Assembly (NCBI GenBank): GCA_021158375.1
Contig: JAGGUS010000148.1
Span: 1 to 7,181 of the forward strand
DNA: 7,181 bases
Reading direction: 5' to 3'
Origin: Thermoprotei archaeon
Lineage (GTDB): Archaea > Thermoproteota > Thermoprotei > QMSL01 > B3-G16
Shown one piece after another: positions 1 to 4,978 of the stretch (positions within the stretch are counted from its first letter, which is position 1; every line of letters begins with the position of its first letter). The notes under the pieces are model-generated. The model saw nothing but the letters and a program-made list of their open reading frames with translations, did no database searches and was not told the DNA's origin. The position numbers and the translations under genes were made by a program.

Positions 1-461
1 TCTTCAGCGCCAGCTCTAAAAGTATCACTACATGCTAAAACTACCTTAAAGCCTTTCCCTTTAAGTAAATACGCTATCTTAGCGAGAGTAGTAGTCTTCC
101 CATGACCATTAGGTCCTAGGAAGAGTACTATAAAAGGACCCGCTCCAGAACTGACTTTCTTCTTCACCAGAGCCAAAAGATCTGGTACTTTCTCTTTTTT
201 AGGAAATAGACTCATAAGAACAGAGAAAATGGCATCTTCTATGATCGCACGTACGGCGATTTTATTTCTAGGAACCCTTCTTCCTTTCAGTCTCCTCTTC
301 AACTCTTCAACTATATACTCAGCCACGTCAACAGCAACATCACTTTCTACTAGTTTTAAAAACAATTCATCTAAGTATGAGCTAATGAGCTTCTCATTCA
401 ATTCAATAGTAGTTAGTTTTTCTACCAGTCCCTCAATGGCATTCTTGAGCTTATTGAACAT
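1..461 (-). CDS. ftsY: Signal recognition particle receptor FtsY, N-terminal part (runs off window)
   Basis: FtsY is the membrane-associated SRP receptor GTPase. It pairs with SRP54 to deliver ribosomes making membrane or secreted proteins to the Sec translocon. The 153 visible residues hold the N-domain helical bundle (about 1-105, with the LVESDV segment at 37-42 matching the ALLEADV-type motif of SRP GTPases) and the start of the G domain: P-loop GPNGHGKT at 116-123, then DTFRAGA at 146-152, the SRP-GTPase G2 region. The catalytic remainder lies beyond position 1. There is no acidic bacterial-type A domain, as usual in archaea. The ATG is 6 bases after the pfdA stop, with a weak AGGG ribosome site inside the end of pfdA, so translation is probably coupled. 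It is the last visible gene of the ribosomal operon. The alternative, SRP54, is unlikely because of the P-loop type and the position after pfdA. Confidence 0.95.
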   Translation of the reverse strand, partial: MFNKLKNAIEGLVEKLTTIELNEKLISSYLDELFLKLVESDVAVDVAEYIVEELKRRLKGRRVPRNKIAVRAIIEDAIFSVLMSLFPKKEKVPDLLALVKKKVSSGAGPFIVLFLGPNGHGKTTTLAKIAYLLKGKGFKVVLACSDTFRAGAE

Positions 462-467
462 GGTTGC

Positions 468-902
468 CTACCCTGAGCTCCTAAGATACTTTTGTAGAAT
501 GGGAGCGATCTCTGTAAGCCTTTTGTTTACATTAGCGCTTTCCTCCTGCAATTTTTTCAAAGTCTCATCTACTTCTTTTAATCGCTTATCGATATATTCA
601 CGAGCTTTTTTGATATCGTACTCCATAAAATATCTATGGCCAATATTAAGGAGTACACGTTCGACATTACGAAGCATAACATAAAGATGCACACCAGCGC
701 CTATAGGCACTAGTGCTTCTGCATTCTTATTCGCAACACTTATCCCGTCTAAGGTCATCTTAGTTTTAAGTAAGTCAAGACGAGTAGTATTAAGTATCTC
801 TAGTTGCTGGGATATAGTATTAAGCACTTGCCTTAAGTATTGGTATTCAAGTACGAGACGCTGTAGCTCTCTCTGATCTATGGAAGGAGTTTTCTCTGTC
901 AT
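468..902 (-). CDS. pfdA: Prefoldin subunit alpha
   Basis: Prefoldin is a hexameric (two alpha, four beta) jellyfish-shaped holdase in the cytoplasm that captures unfolded proteins and passes them to the thermosome chaperonin. The 144 residues, a normal length, show the alpha-class layout: an N-terminal coiled coil (about 8-53) with hydrophobic heptads, a central beta-hairpin body (about 62-96, including EALVPIGAGVHLYV and a GHRYFMEYD turn), and a C-terminal coiled coil (about 97-140). The two-hairpin centre and the PIGAGVH segment separate alpha from beta subunits. The start ATG overlaps the stop of the LX gene by 4 bases (ATGA), and GAGGTTGAT lies 8 bases upstream as ribosome site. The position between LX and ftsY is the common archaeal order. 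Confidence 0.96.
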   Translation of the reverse strand: MTEKTPSIDQRELQRLVLEYQYLRQVLNTISQQLEILNTTRLDLLKTKMTLDGISVANKNAEALVPIGAGVHLYVMLRNVERVLLNIGHRYFMEYDIKKAREYIDKRLKEVDETLKKLQEESANVNKRLTEIAPILQKYLRSSG

Positions 903-1138
903 GATATCAACCTCAGTAATTGGATTATATGAGGGCGTGTTACCTCATCTGGAGAGATTTCCTCTACTTTTTCAATACGTATATGCACCCTCTTAAGCTT
1001 ATGTCTACTGCCTAGATCAGAATATACCTTTTCTAATGCATGTTCTTTCTTTAGTGCTCTGATTTCCATAGTGAACTTCTGCCATGTATCGCCTATTCTC
1101 ATTTTTCCCGTAACTCTATAAATTTTCACCTCACTCAC
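899..1138 (-). CDS. rpl18a: Large-subunit ribosomal protein LX (L18Ae / eL20 family)
   Basis: This small protein of the archaeal 50S subunit corresponds to one half of eukaryotic eL20. In the 79 residues I see a beta-rich start (KIYRVTGKM at 5-13), the WQKFTMEIRALKKEHALEKVYSDLGSRHK segment (19-47) and an alternating strand KRVHIRIEKVEEI (49-61), all typical of LX. The start is GTG rather than ATG. It is chosen because GGGTGA (1145-1150) lies 6 bases upstream and the gene then begins 1 base after the eIF6 stop; no upstream ATG is available in frame. It overlaps pfdA by 4 bases at the other end. LX is patchily present among archaea, so its presence is mildly informative on lineage. Confidence 0.93.
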   Translation of the reverse strand: MSEVKIYRVTGKMRIGDTWQKFTMEIRALKKEHALEKVYSDLGSRHKLKRVHIRIEKVEEISPDEVTRPHIIQLLRLIS

Positions 1139-1139
1139 C

Positions 1140-1826
1140 TTAACTCACCCCTAATACTCTCCCAATATGCATTAATTCAGGGCCAGTACTTTCCTCACCA
1201 ACTATCGCTCCTTTATTGTTTGTTACAATACCTGTTCTTAAAAAAGGTACTCCTCTATTTATAGTACCTACGTCAGCCTGAGAGACTTTAAAGAATTCCA
1301 TAAGCTCACGAATTTTAGATTCAGGGGCACTAGGATGTAATAATAGACCATTATCATTAATAACTCCAGCGGATCCTACCAGAGTTATATCATCAGAGAT
1401 ATTACCACGCATTACTTCGACATCTAAGACGTCTTCAATTATCTTTAAAACTTTACCCTCTAAATGATCATAAGCAAGCGCAGCATGATTGTTTACTAAT
1501 ATGAGGTTGCCCAATGCAGTATATTTAGTATCTTGAACTACCGCCACTTCTAATGATCCTTTAAGTTCTTTTCTAATTATCGTCAGCTCATGATCTAAAA
1601 TGATCTTAGGTAAAAGTATTCCATGATTATTCATAACAGTCAATACGCCTATTATTGAGAGACCACCTATGCTACATTTAATAACATCATTAACGTCCAA
1701 AATTTCAATTATCATTTTTATAAATTTCTCAGGAGCGTTTGCAGGAGCCAGAGCTACCTCATCGTTAGCGACAACGTATACACCTACATTTGGAGTACCA
1801 AATATAGAAGCTGTCGCTAAGACCAC
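1140..1826 (-). CDS. eif6: Translation initiation factor 6 (aIF6)
   Basis: aIF6 binds the large ribosomal subunit at the intersubunit face and prevents premature joining with the small subunit. The 228 residues match the family length. The five-fold pseudo-symmetric penteine propeller can be read directly: five related turns recur every 45-46 residues, NDEVALAP (21-28), NNHGILLP (66-73), NNHAALAY (112-119), NDNGLLLHP (157-165) and NNKGAIVG (203-210). The SIFGTPNVGVY segment (7-17) is the usual start of the family. The start is GTG, chosen because GGTGA (1833-1837) lies exactly 6 bases before it and the family N-terminus begins just inside; there is no in-frame ATG before residue 38. The gene lies 19 bases after L31e and 1 base before LX, within one transcript. 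Confidence 0.97.
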   Translation of the reverse strand: MVLATASIFGTPNVGVYVVANDEVALAPANAPEKFIKMIIEILDVNDVIKCSIGGLSIIGVLTVMNNHGILLPKIILDHELTIIRKELKGSLEVAVVQDTKYTALGNLILVNNHAALAYDHLEGKVLKIIEDVLDVEVMRGNISDDITLVGSAGVINDNGLLLHPSAPESKIRELMEFFKVSQADVGTINRGVPFLRTGIVTNNKGAIVGEESTGPELMHIGRVLGVS

Positions 1827-1845
1827 AAGAGCTCACCGAGATCGT

Positions 1846-2130
1846 CTACTTTAGAAGTTCTACAACAGCGGTATTATCTTCGTATTTCTTAACTTTTACA
1901 GCTACACGCCTAGGTGGCTTCTCCCTTCCCCTACTCCATATATACTTATTAACCTCAGGGGATATTATGACCTCCTCGGCTTTTACATGACGCTCTATTA
2001 TCTCCCTGAGGAGCCTAATAGCTCTACTTGCTCTTTTAGTTCTTGGGACTTCATATACTTTCCTAAGCGGTATTACGTACTCTCTTTCGAGTACAACCTT
2101 CCCTCTCTCCTCATCTTCCTTAGGAGACAT
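1846..2130 (-). CDS. rpl31e: Large-subunit ribosomal protein L31e (eL31)
   Basis: Component of the archaeal/eukaryotic 50S subunit near the peptide exit tunnel. The 94 residues carry the family features: EREYVIPLRKVYEVPRTKRA (15-34), a helix ASRAIRLLREIIERHVK (34-50), then the VNKYIWSRGREKPPRRV segment (60-76) that is the best-conserved part of L31e, and a short acidic-basic tail. The length is normal. The ATG has GGTGA (2137-2141) 6 bases upstream, and the first G of that site is the last base of the L39e stop codon, so the two genes are probably translationally coupled. L39e-L31e-eIF6 is a standard archaeal string. Confidence 0.96.
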   Translation of the reverse strand: MSPKEDEERGKVVLEREYVIPLRKVYEVPRTKRASRAIRLLREIIERHVKAEEVIISPEVNKYIWSRGREKPPRRVAVKVKKYEDNTAVVELLK

Positions 2131-2140
2131 ATTGTCTCAC

Positions 2141-2296
2141 CTAAGCCTTTAATCTTTTTCGTCGCCAATTCCTAAGTTTAGGATGGGTTCTAAACCTACC
2201 CATAGTTCTCATCAAGACCCATATTGGCGGGCGTCTATTTTGCTTAAGAGCATGAGCAAGACGAAGCTTCTTGCCTAAGGGCTTACCCTTAGCCAT
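2141..2296 (-). CDS. rpl39e: Large-subunit ribosomal protein L39e (eL39)
   Basis: This 51-residue gene codes for a tiny, highly basic protein that lines the peptide exit tunnel of archaeal and eukaryotic ribosomes. Reading the minus strand from the ATG at 2296 gives MAKGKPLGKKLRLAHALKQN, then RRPPIWVLMRT (21-31) and a basic end with HPKLRNWRRKRLKA (38-51). The full normal length and the conserved PxWV and HPKxRNWRR elements make identification secure. The start is 4 bases after the PDCD5 stop; AGGAGG at 2307-2312 lies 10 bases upstream, inside the end of PDCD5. The TAG stop merges with the ribosome site of L31e. Too small for a usual ORF length cut-off, so easily missed. Confidence 0.97.
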   Translation of the reverse strand: MAKGKPLGKKLRLAHALKQNRRPPIWVLMRTMGRFRTHPKLRNWRRKRLKA

Positions 2297-2300
2297 ACTC

Positions 2301-2654
2301 TCACAGCCTCCTTATCCTTATCTCGCGCCTACTTTGCTTATCTATCATTAAGAGGATCCTTTTAAGTTGTTCATCTGTGATAGGAATTGGAATTTGACCG
2401 CTTTGCGCAAGGCGAATTAACTCATTTTCTAATTGAGTAGCAATCTCGGGCCTGACTATCTTTATATTAGATAATCTACTTCTTGCTTCAGGTGTTAGTA
2501 TTTTCCTCAATAGCGCCTCTCTTTTAGCTGCTAACTCCCTTAGCATTTCCTGACGTTTAGCCTCCTCTAGTAGTCTACGCTGATATTCAAGTAGCTTCCT
2601 TCGTCTTATTTCCTCAAGCTCTGCATCGTTAACTTCATAATTATCTACAGACAT
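2301..2654 (-). CDS. PDCD5/TFAR19-family DNA-binding protein
   Basis: Homologue of human PDCD5, a small three-helix-bundle protein with a long N-terminal helix. Archaeal members bind double-stranded DNA in vitro, but their cellular role is unsettled; the constant location among ribosomal genes and the link of eukaryotic PDCD5 to the CCT chaperonin hint at translation or folding. The 117 residues show a charged N-terminal helix (about 9-48, EEIRRRKLLEYQRRLLEEAK), the conserved core LTPEARSRLSNIKIVRPE (53-70), a QLENELIRLAQSGQI helix and turn (74-88), and a basic end (KQSRREIRIRRL). The ATG has GGTGA (2661-2665) 6 bases upstream, overlapping the last base of the S19e stop codon. Confidence 0.95.
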   Translation of the reverse strand: MSVDNYEVNDAELEEIRRRKLLEYQRRLLEEAKRQEMLRELAAKREALLRKILTPEARSRLSNIKIVRPEIATQLENELIRLAQSGQIPIPITDEQLKRILLMIDKQSRREIRIRRL

Positions 2655-2664
2655 GGATTTTCAC

Positions 2665-3147
2665 CTAAGGTACAGCATACTTTTTTAATTCGGGTACTTC
2701 TTTGCATACCTCCCTGAAGACTTTAGTAGCTATCGTATCTAATAAGCTTCTCCCCTCAGGAGTTAACGCTCTACCTTTTATCACGCCATTTTTATCTTTC
2801 ACCTTATATACTAGACCTGCCTTTTCTAGTTGCTGTAATATCTTCCTTATAATGGCACCACTTCCCTTTTTAAATATCTCTGGTTTCACCTTTCCTCTGA
2901 CCCGTCCACCATATGCTGTCCTCAATCTCTCAATTCCTACAGGGCCATGTATATAGAGCTTTCTAAGTATAGAGGCCGCTCGTATGTACCACCAACCAGG
3001 ATTGTCAGGAGGCCTTAACCTCGCAGGGCCTGCAGTCTTTACAAACATAGCCCAGGGTGGTGGATTAACTTCAGGTACATTCTTTTTTAGATACTCTGCT
3101 AGTGCAGATATTAGCCTGTCTGGAGGAACATCATATACTGTAACCAA
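2665..3147 (-). CDS. rps19e: Small-subunit ribosomal protein S19e (eS19)
   Basis: Winged-helix protein of the archaeal/eukaryotic 30S subunit head, needed in eukaryotes for small-subunit rRNA maturation. The 160 residues (slightly above the usual 150 or so) contain all landmarks: VYDVPPDRLISALAEYLK (4-21), the PGWWYIRAASILRKLYI core (50-66), TAYGGRVRGK (77-86), the recognition-helix region AIIRKILQQLEKAGLV (98-113) and GRALTPEGRSLLD (125-137). The start codon is TTG: GGTGG (3154-3158) sits 6 bases upstream, the same spacing as the GGTGA sites of the neighbours, and the protein begins at the family N-terminus. It is the first gene of the run down to ftsY; a promoter is likely in the 91-base gap before it. 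Confidence 0.96.
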   Translation of the reverse strand: MVTVYDVPPDRLISALAEYLKKNVPEVNPPPWAMFVKTAGPARLRPPDNPGWWYIRAASILRKLYIHGPVGIERLRTAYGGRVRGKVKPEIFKKGSGAIIRKILQQLEKAGLVYKVKDKNGVIKGRALTPEGRSLLDTIATKVFREVCKEVPELKKYAVP

Positions 3148-3213
3148 TAGTGTCCACCTTCCCCTTAATACATTAAACAGTCTAATTAATTCTTTGCTCC
3201 TATTTTAATTTGA

Positions 3214-3225
3214 AACTTATAAGTT
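3214..3225 (-). promoter_or_regulatory. Candidate TATA element for the S19e-ftsY operon (perfect 12-bp palindrome)
   Basis: AACTTATAAGTT is self-complementary and has a TTATAA core. It sits in the 91-base gap between yhbY and the S19e start. A transcription start about 26 bases on would fall near 3193, leaving a 45-base leader. A second AT-rich option, AAATTAAAAT just downstream (about 3201-3212), would give a leader of about 33 bases. Either could serve; the operon could also be read through from yhbY. Confidence 0.35.
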
Positions 3226-3238
3226 AAGAGATGATGAA

Positions 3239-3550
3239 CTAACGTTTATAGATAACGAACGTATATCCACGAACCCCAGCGAGATGTGCGTTACAACGCT
3301 TTGCTACAATCTGTGCTATTTCACGACGATCAAGATTTAATACTTTGACACAGCTTGGGAGTATCCTAATTTTCAATACTTTTTGTTTTTTGAGCCTTCT
3401 CTTTATCTCTATGATCACCTCATCAGTAATACCTCTCTTTCCTATATGAACATGGGCTGAGGAGTGCCAAGCCTCTTTTATTAAATCTCTTAAGGATCGC
3501 CTACGTTTGCCTTGATCTTGATCATGAGGAGCAGCATATAGATAGTTCAT
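3239..3550 (-). CDS. yhbY: YhbY/CRM-domain RNA-binding protein
   Basis: A stand-alone CRM domain (YhbY family). In bacteria YhbY associates with pre-50S ribosomes, and plant CRM proteins work in group II intron splicing; the archaeal role is presumed to be ribosome assembly. From ATG 3550 the protein has 103 residues: a basic lead-in, DLIKEAWHSSAHVHIGKRG (22-40) with the GKRG loop (37-40) that is the RNA-contacting GxxG-type turn, ITDEVIIEIKRRLKKQKVLKIRI (41-63), and the closing GVRGYTFVIYK strand (92-102). A GTG at 3559 would add MRT. I prefer 3550 because a TATA-like box (3571-3579) places the expected transcription start at or next to this ATG, suggesting a leaderless message, and no convincing ribosome site exists for either start. 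It heads the ribosomal convoy. Confidence 0.9.
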   Translation of the reverse strand: MNYLYAAPHDQDQGKRRRSLRDLIKEAWHSSAHVHIGKRGITDEVIIEIKRRLKKQKVLKIRILPSCVKVLNLDRREIAQIVAKRCNAHLAGVRGYTFVIYKR

Positions 3551-3570
3551 AGTTCTCACATGTACTGTTC

Positions 3571-3581
3571 AAGTATAAGGT
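3571..3581 (-). promoter_or_regulatory. Candidate promoter of yhbY (TATA-like ACCTTATACTT), leaderless spacing
   Basis: On the minus strand ACCTTATACTT is centred about 25-26 bases before ATG 3550, the usual TATA-to-start distance in archaea, so the message would begin at or next to its start codon. No ribosome binding site precedes ATG 3550, which agrees with leaderless translation. The box also forms the right arm, as read on the minus strand, of an inverted repeat AAGTAT (3571-3576) / ATACTT (3591-3596). Confidence 0.45.
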
Positions 3582-3656
3582 AAGGTGGGGATACTTAAGT
3601 CTGTCCTCTATTCTAGGGGAAGGATTATCTTGACATCTTATTTATTAGGCCTAACG

Positions 3657-3665
3657 TTTATTTAA
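3657..3665 (+). promoter_or_regulatory. Candidate TATA box of tfs
   Basis: TTTATTTAA follows the palindrome TTAGGCCTAA (3645-3654) by two bases. A start 26 bases on falls near 3687, giving a leader of about 26 bases that contains the GAGGAAGGT ribosome site (3696-3704). Another similar AT element (TTATTTATTA, 3638-3647) lies 20 bases upstream and could be an alternative. Confidence 0.5.
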
Positions 3666-3712
3666 TCCCTTGTTAGTATATTGCATTAAGTTACTGAGGA
3701 AGGTAGATTATC

Positions 3713-4051
3713 ATGGAGTTCTGTCCACGCTGTGGAAAACTCATGGTACCTATAAGGAAGAACGGGAAGGTCATTCTTAAGTGTACTGGATGTGGTTATG
3801 AGAAGGAGCCAGAAGGGCAAAACAATAAGCTAATTATATCACATAAAGTTCAACATAGTCCTCAAGAAAGAGGTATAGTTGTAATAGAGGGTAAGAAGGT
3901 AAATCTTAAGGCAACTGTAAAGGCTAAATGCCCTAAATGTGGGTATAATAGAGCCTATTTCTGGATGGTTCAGACCAGGGCAGCTGATGAACCATCAACT
4001 AGATTCTTTAAATGTGCCAGATGCGGCTATGTCTGGCGAGAGTACGATTAA
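3713..4051 (+). CDS. tfs: Transcription factor S (TFS), RNA polymerase transcript-cleavage factor
   Basis: TFS is the archaeal counterpart of eukaryotic TFIIS. It enters the secondary channel of RNA polymerase and stimulates cleavage of the transcript in backtracked complexes, rescuing and proofreading elongation. The 112 residues show an N-terminal RPB9-like zinc ribbon (C4-x2-C7, C24-x2-C27), a linker (about 32-68) and a C-terminal TFIIS-type ribbon (C73-x2-C76, C101-x2-C104). The catalytic acidic pair D92-E93 in QTRAADEPSTRFFKC is intact, so this is an active factor rather than an inhibitory paralogue that has lost the acidic pair. The ATG is preceded by GAGGAAGGT (3696-3704). It starts the plus-strand convoy, and PCNA follows after 58 bases with its own likely promoter. 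Confidence 0.96.
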   Translation: MEFCPRCGKLMVPIRKNGKVILKCTGCGYEKEPEGQNNKLIISHKVQHSPQERGIVVIEGKKVNLKATVKAKCPKCGYNRAYFWMVQTRAADEPSTRFFKCARCGYVWREYD

Positions 4052-4063
4052 ATGCATGTGCGA

Positions 4064-4073
4064 TATATTTTAA
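4064..4073 (+). promoter_or_regulatory. Candidate TATA box of pcn
   Basis: TATATTTTAA lies 12 bases after the tfs stop. A start near 4091-4094 would leave a leader of about 16-19 bases holding GGAGCGAG (4099-4106), a plausible ribosome site before ATG 4110. This suggests pcn can be transcribed on its own as well as by read-through from tfs. Confidence 0.5.
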
Positions 4074-4109
4074 TAAACTTGAAGAGTAATAGCCTATTGG
4101 AGCGAGAAT

Positions 4110-4859
4110 ATGGGCCTTAGATTAGTCTTCGCTGATGCAAAGACATGGAAATATTTAGTGGATACGTTGTCAAGATTAATAGATGAGGCGACATTCATAG
4201 CAACTCCTCAAGCACTCACATTAAGAGCTTTAGATCCATCAAGGATAGCAATGGCTGATCTGGAGATACCAGCAGAGGCATTTGAAGAATATGAATGCAC
4301 GGAAGAGGAAATAAGAATTGGAGTAAACTTTGATGAACTTAAAAAAATCATGAGAAGAGGAAGAGCTAAGGATAAGTTCGAGTTGGAAGTTGGAGATGAG
4401 AAGAAGTTGAATATAAGGTTCAAAGGACACGCTGTTAGAACCTTTGTACTACCGCTATTAGATTTAGGTTCACAGCAATTACCAACGCCTAAAATCCCCA
4501 TAACAGCTCACGTTAAGGTACTTAGTGATGCTGTTGCAGATGCACTTAAGGATGCGTCCATAGTAAGTGATTATGTTAGATTTGAAGCAAACGAAGAAAG
4601 ATTTGTAATAAAGGCATCAAGCGATAGAGGAAATGTAGAGGTCGATTTCTCACAAGAACTTGGTAGCTTAATAGAACTCGATGTGAAGGAGCCAGCCATA
4701 GCCTCGTATAGTCTTGATTACTTAACAGATATGAGCAAGACCTCAGCTATTGCAGATATAGTAACCTTGGAGTATGCAAGCAATAAACCATTAATAATGA
4801 CTTATGACTTACCTGGCGGAGGGAGGCTTACTTTCTACTTAGCGCCTAGAATGGAGTGA
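4110..4859 (+). CDS. pcn: DNA polymerase sliding clamp PCNA
   Basis: PCNA encircles DNA as a trimer and holds polymerases, FEN1, ligase and other PIP-box partners at the replication fork. The 249 residues have the expected two-domain fold: domain 1 with the family signature LRALDPSRIAM (38-48) and the basic inner-helix region ELKKIMRRGRAKDK (76-89), an interdomain connecting loop LLDLGSQQLPTPKIP (116-130), domain 2, and the C-terminal LAPRME (244-249) that forms part of the partner-binding pocket. Only this copy is in the window, so whether the clamp is a homotrimer or has paralogues elsewhere (as in Sulfolobales) cannot be told. GGAG (4099-4102) lies 7 bases before the ATG. The priL gene begins about 75 bases later. 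Confidence 0.97.
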   Translation: MGLRLVFADAKTWKYLVDTLSRLIDEATFIATPQALTLRALDPSRIAMADLEIPAEAFEEYECTEEEIRIGVNFDELKKIMRRGRAKDKFELEVGDEKKLNIRFKGHAVRTFVLPLLDLGSQQLPTPKIPITAHVKVLSDAVADALKDASIVSDYVRFEANEERFVIKASSDRGNVEVDFSQELGSLIELDVKEPAIASYSLDYLTDMSKTSAIADIVTLEYASNKPLIMTYDLPGGGRLTFYLAPRME

Positions 4860-4860
4860 A

Positions 4861-4871
4861 CTATAAATAAT
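4861..4871 (+). promoter_or_regulatory. Candidate TATA box of priL-priS
   Basis: CTATAAATAAT begins one base after the pcn stop codon. The expected start near 4891 would give a roughly 43-base leader to ATG 4934 that contains both alternative hairpins at 4900-4930. No purine-rich ribosome site is visible in that leader. Confidence 0.45.
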
Positions 4872-4899
4872 ATTGAGAGAAGCTAAGCGTTAGTAATAA

Positions 4900-4920
4900 G
4901 TAGGTTTTCTTAGAACCTAC
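4900..4920 (+). promoter_or_regulatory. Hairpin A in the pcn-priL gap
   Basis: GTAGGTT (4900-4906) pairs perfectly with AACCTAC (4914-4920) around a 7-base loop. Its 3' arm shares AACC (4914-4917) with hairpin B, so the two cannot form together. No U-run follows, which argues against a simple terminator. Confidence 0.5.
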
Positions 4921-4930
4921 TCTGGGTTCT
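4912..4930 (+). promoter_or_regulatory. Hairpin B, ending 3 bases before the priL ATG
   Basis: AGAACC (4912-4917) pairs with GGTTCT (4925-4930) around a 7-base loop. It uses the same central bases as hairpin A and lies directly before ATG 4934, where it could hinder or position ribosomes. Confidence 0.45.
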
Positions 4931-4933
4931 CTA

Positions 4934-4978
4934 ATGATTACGCTTGAAGATCTTGCAAAATATCCCTTTTGTCCCTAA
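4934..4978 (+). other. Out-of-frame N-terminal segment of priL ending at a stop (apparent +1 frameshift at T4)
   Basis: From ATG 4934 the frame reads MITLEDLAKYPFCP and meets TAA at 4976-4978. If one T of the run 4967-4970 is skipped, TAT-CCC-TTT continues as GTC-CCT-AAA, giving YPFVPKAQEY and entering the long priL frame without further change. Seen in the sequence: both frames and the T run. Inferred: the segment is the real beginning of PriL, because an LxxYPFxP-type start is what I expect for crenarchaeal-like PriL. Causes could be a sequencing/assembly slip, a real mutation with TTG 4944 in use, or a programmed +1 shift in which tRNA-Phe slips on TTT-T. Confidence 0.7.

Larger units (their letters stand above)
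3560..3712. other. Divergent intergenic region between yhbY and tfs
   Basis: About 150 bases without a gene. It holds the yhbY TATA-like box with flanking inverted repeat (3571-3596), the palindrome ACTTAAGT (3593-3600), the palindrome TTAGGCCTAA (3645-3654) and the tfs TATA box and ribosome site. It is the only divergent promoter region in the window. I see no RNA gene in it. Confidence 0.7.

Noticed and set aside
229..684. Plus-strand 151-codon open frame opposite ftsY and pfdA
   Set aside because: Antisense shadow: Ser/Leu/Phe-rich, spans two well-identified genes on the other strand, no ribosome site or family resemblance.
3231..3237. ATGATGA resembling the C box of a C/D guide RNA in the yhbY-S19e gap
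   Set aside because: No CTGA D or D' box lies at a suitable distance on the plus strand, and the bases run straight into the end of yhbY.
3611..3623. TTCTAGGGGAAGG, loosely like a mini origin recognition box
   Set aside because: Only a partial match, a single copy, no paired opposite box and no Orc1/Cdc6 gene nearby; not enough to call an origin despite the replication genes.
4052..4060. ATGCATGTG after the tfs stop as a possible terminator or small gene
   Set aside because: The palindrome is only 6 bp with no real stem-loop, and no reading frame of any length follows.
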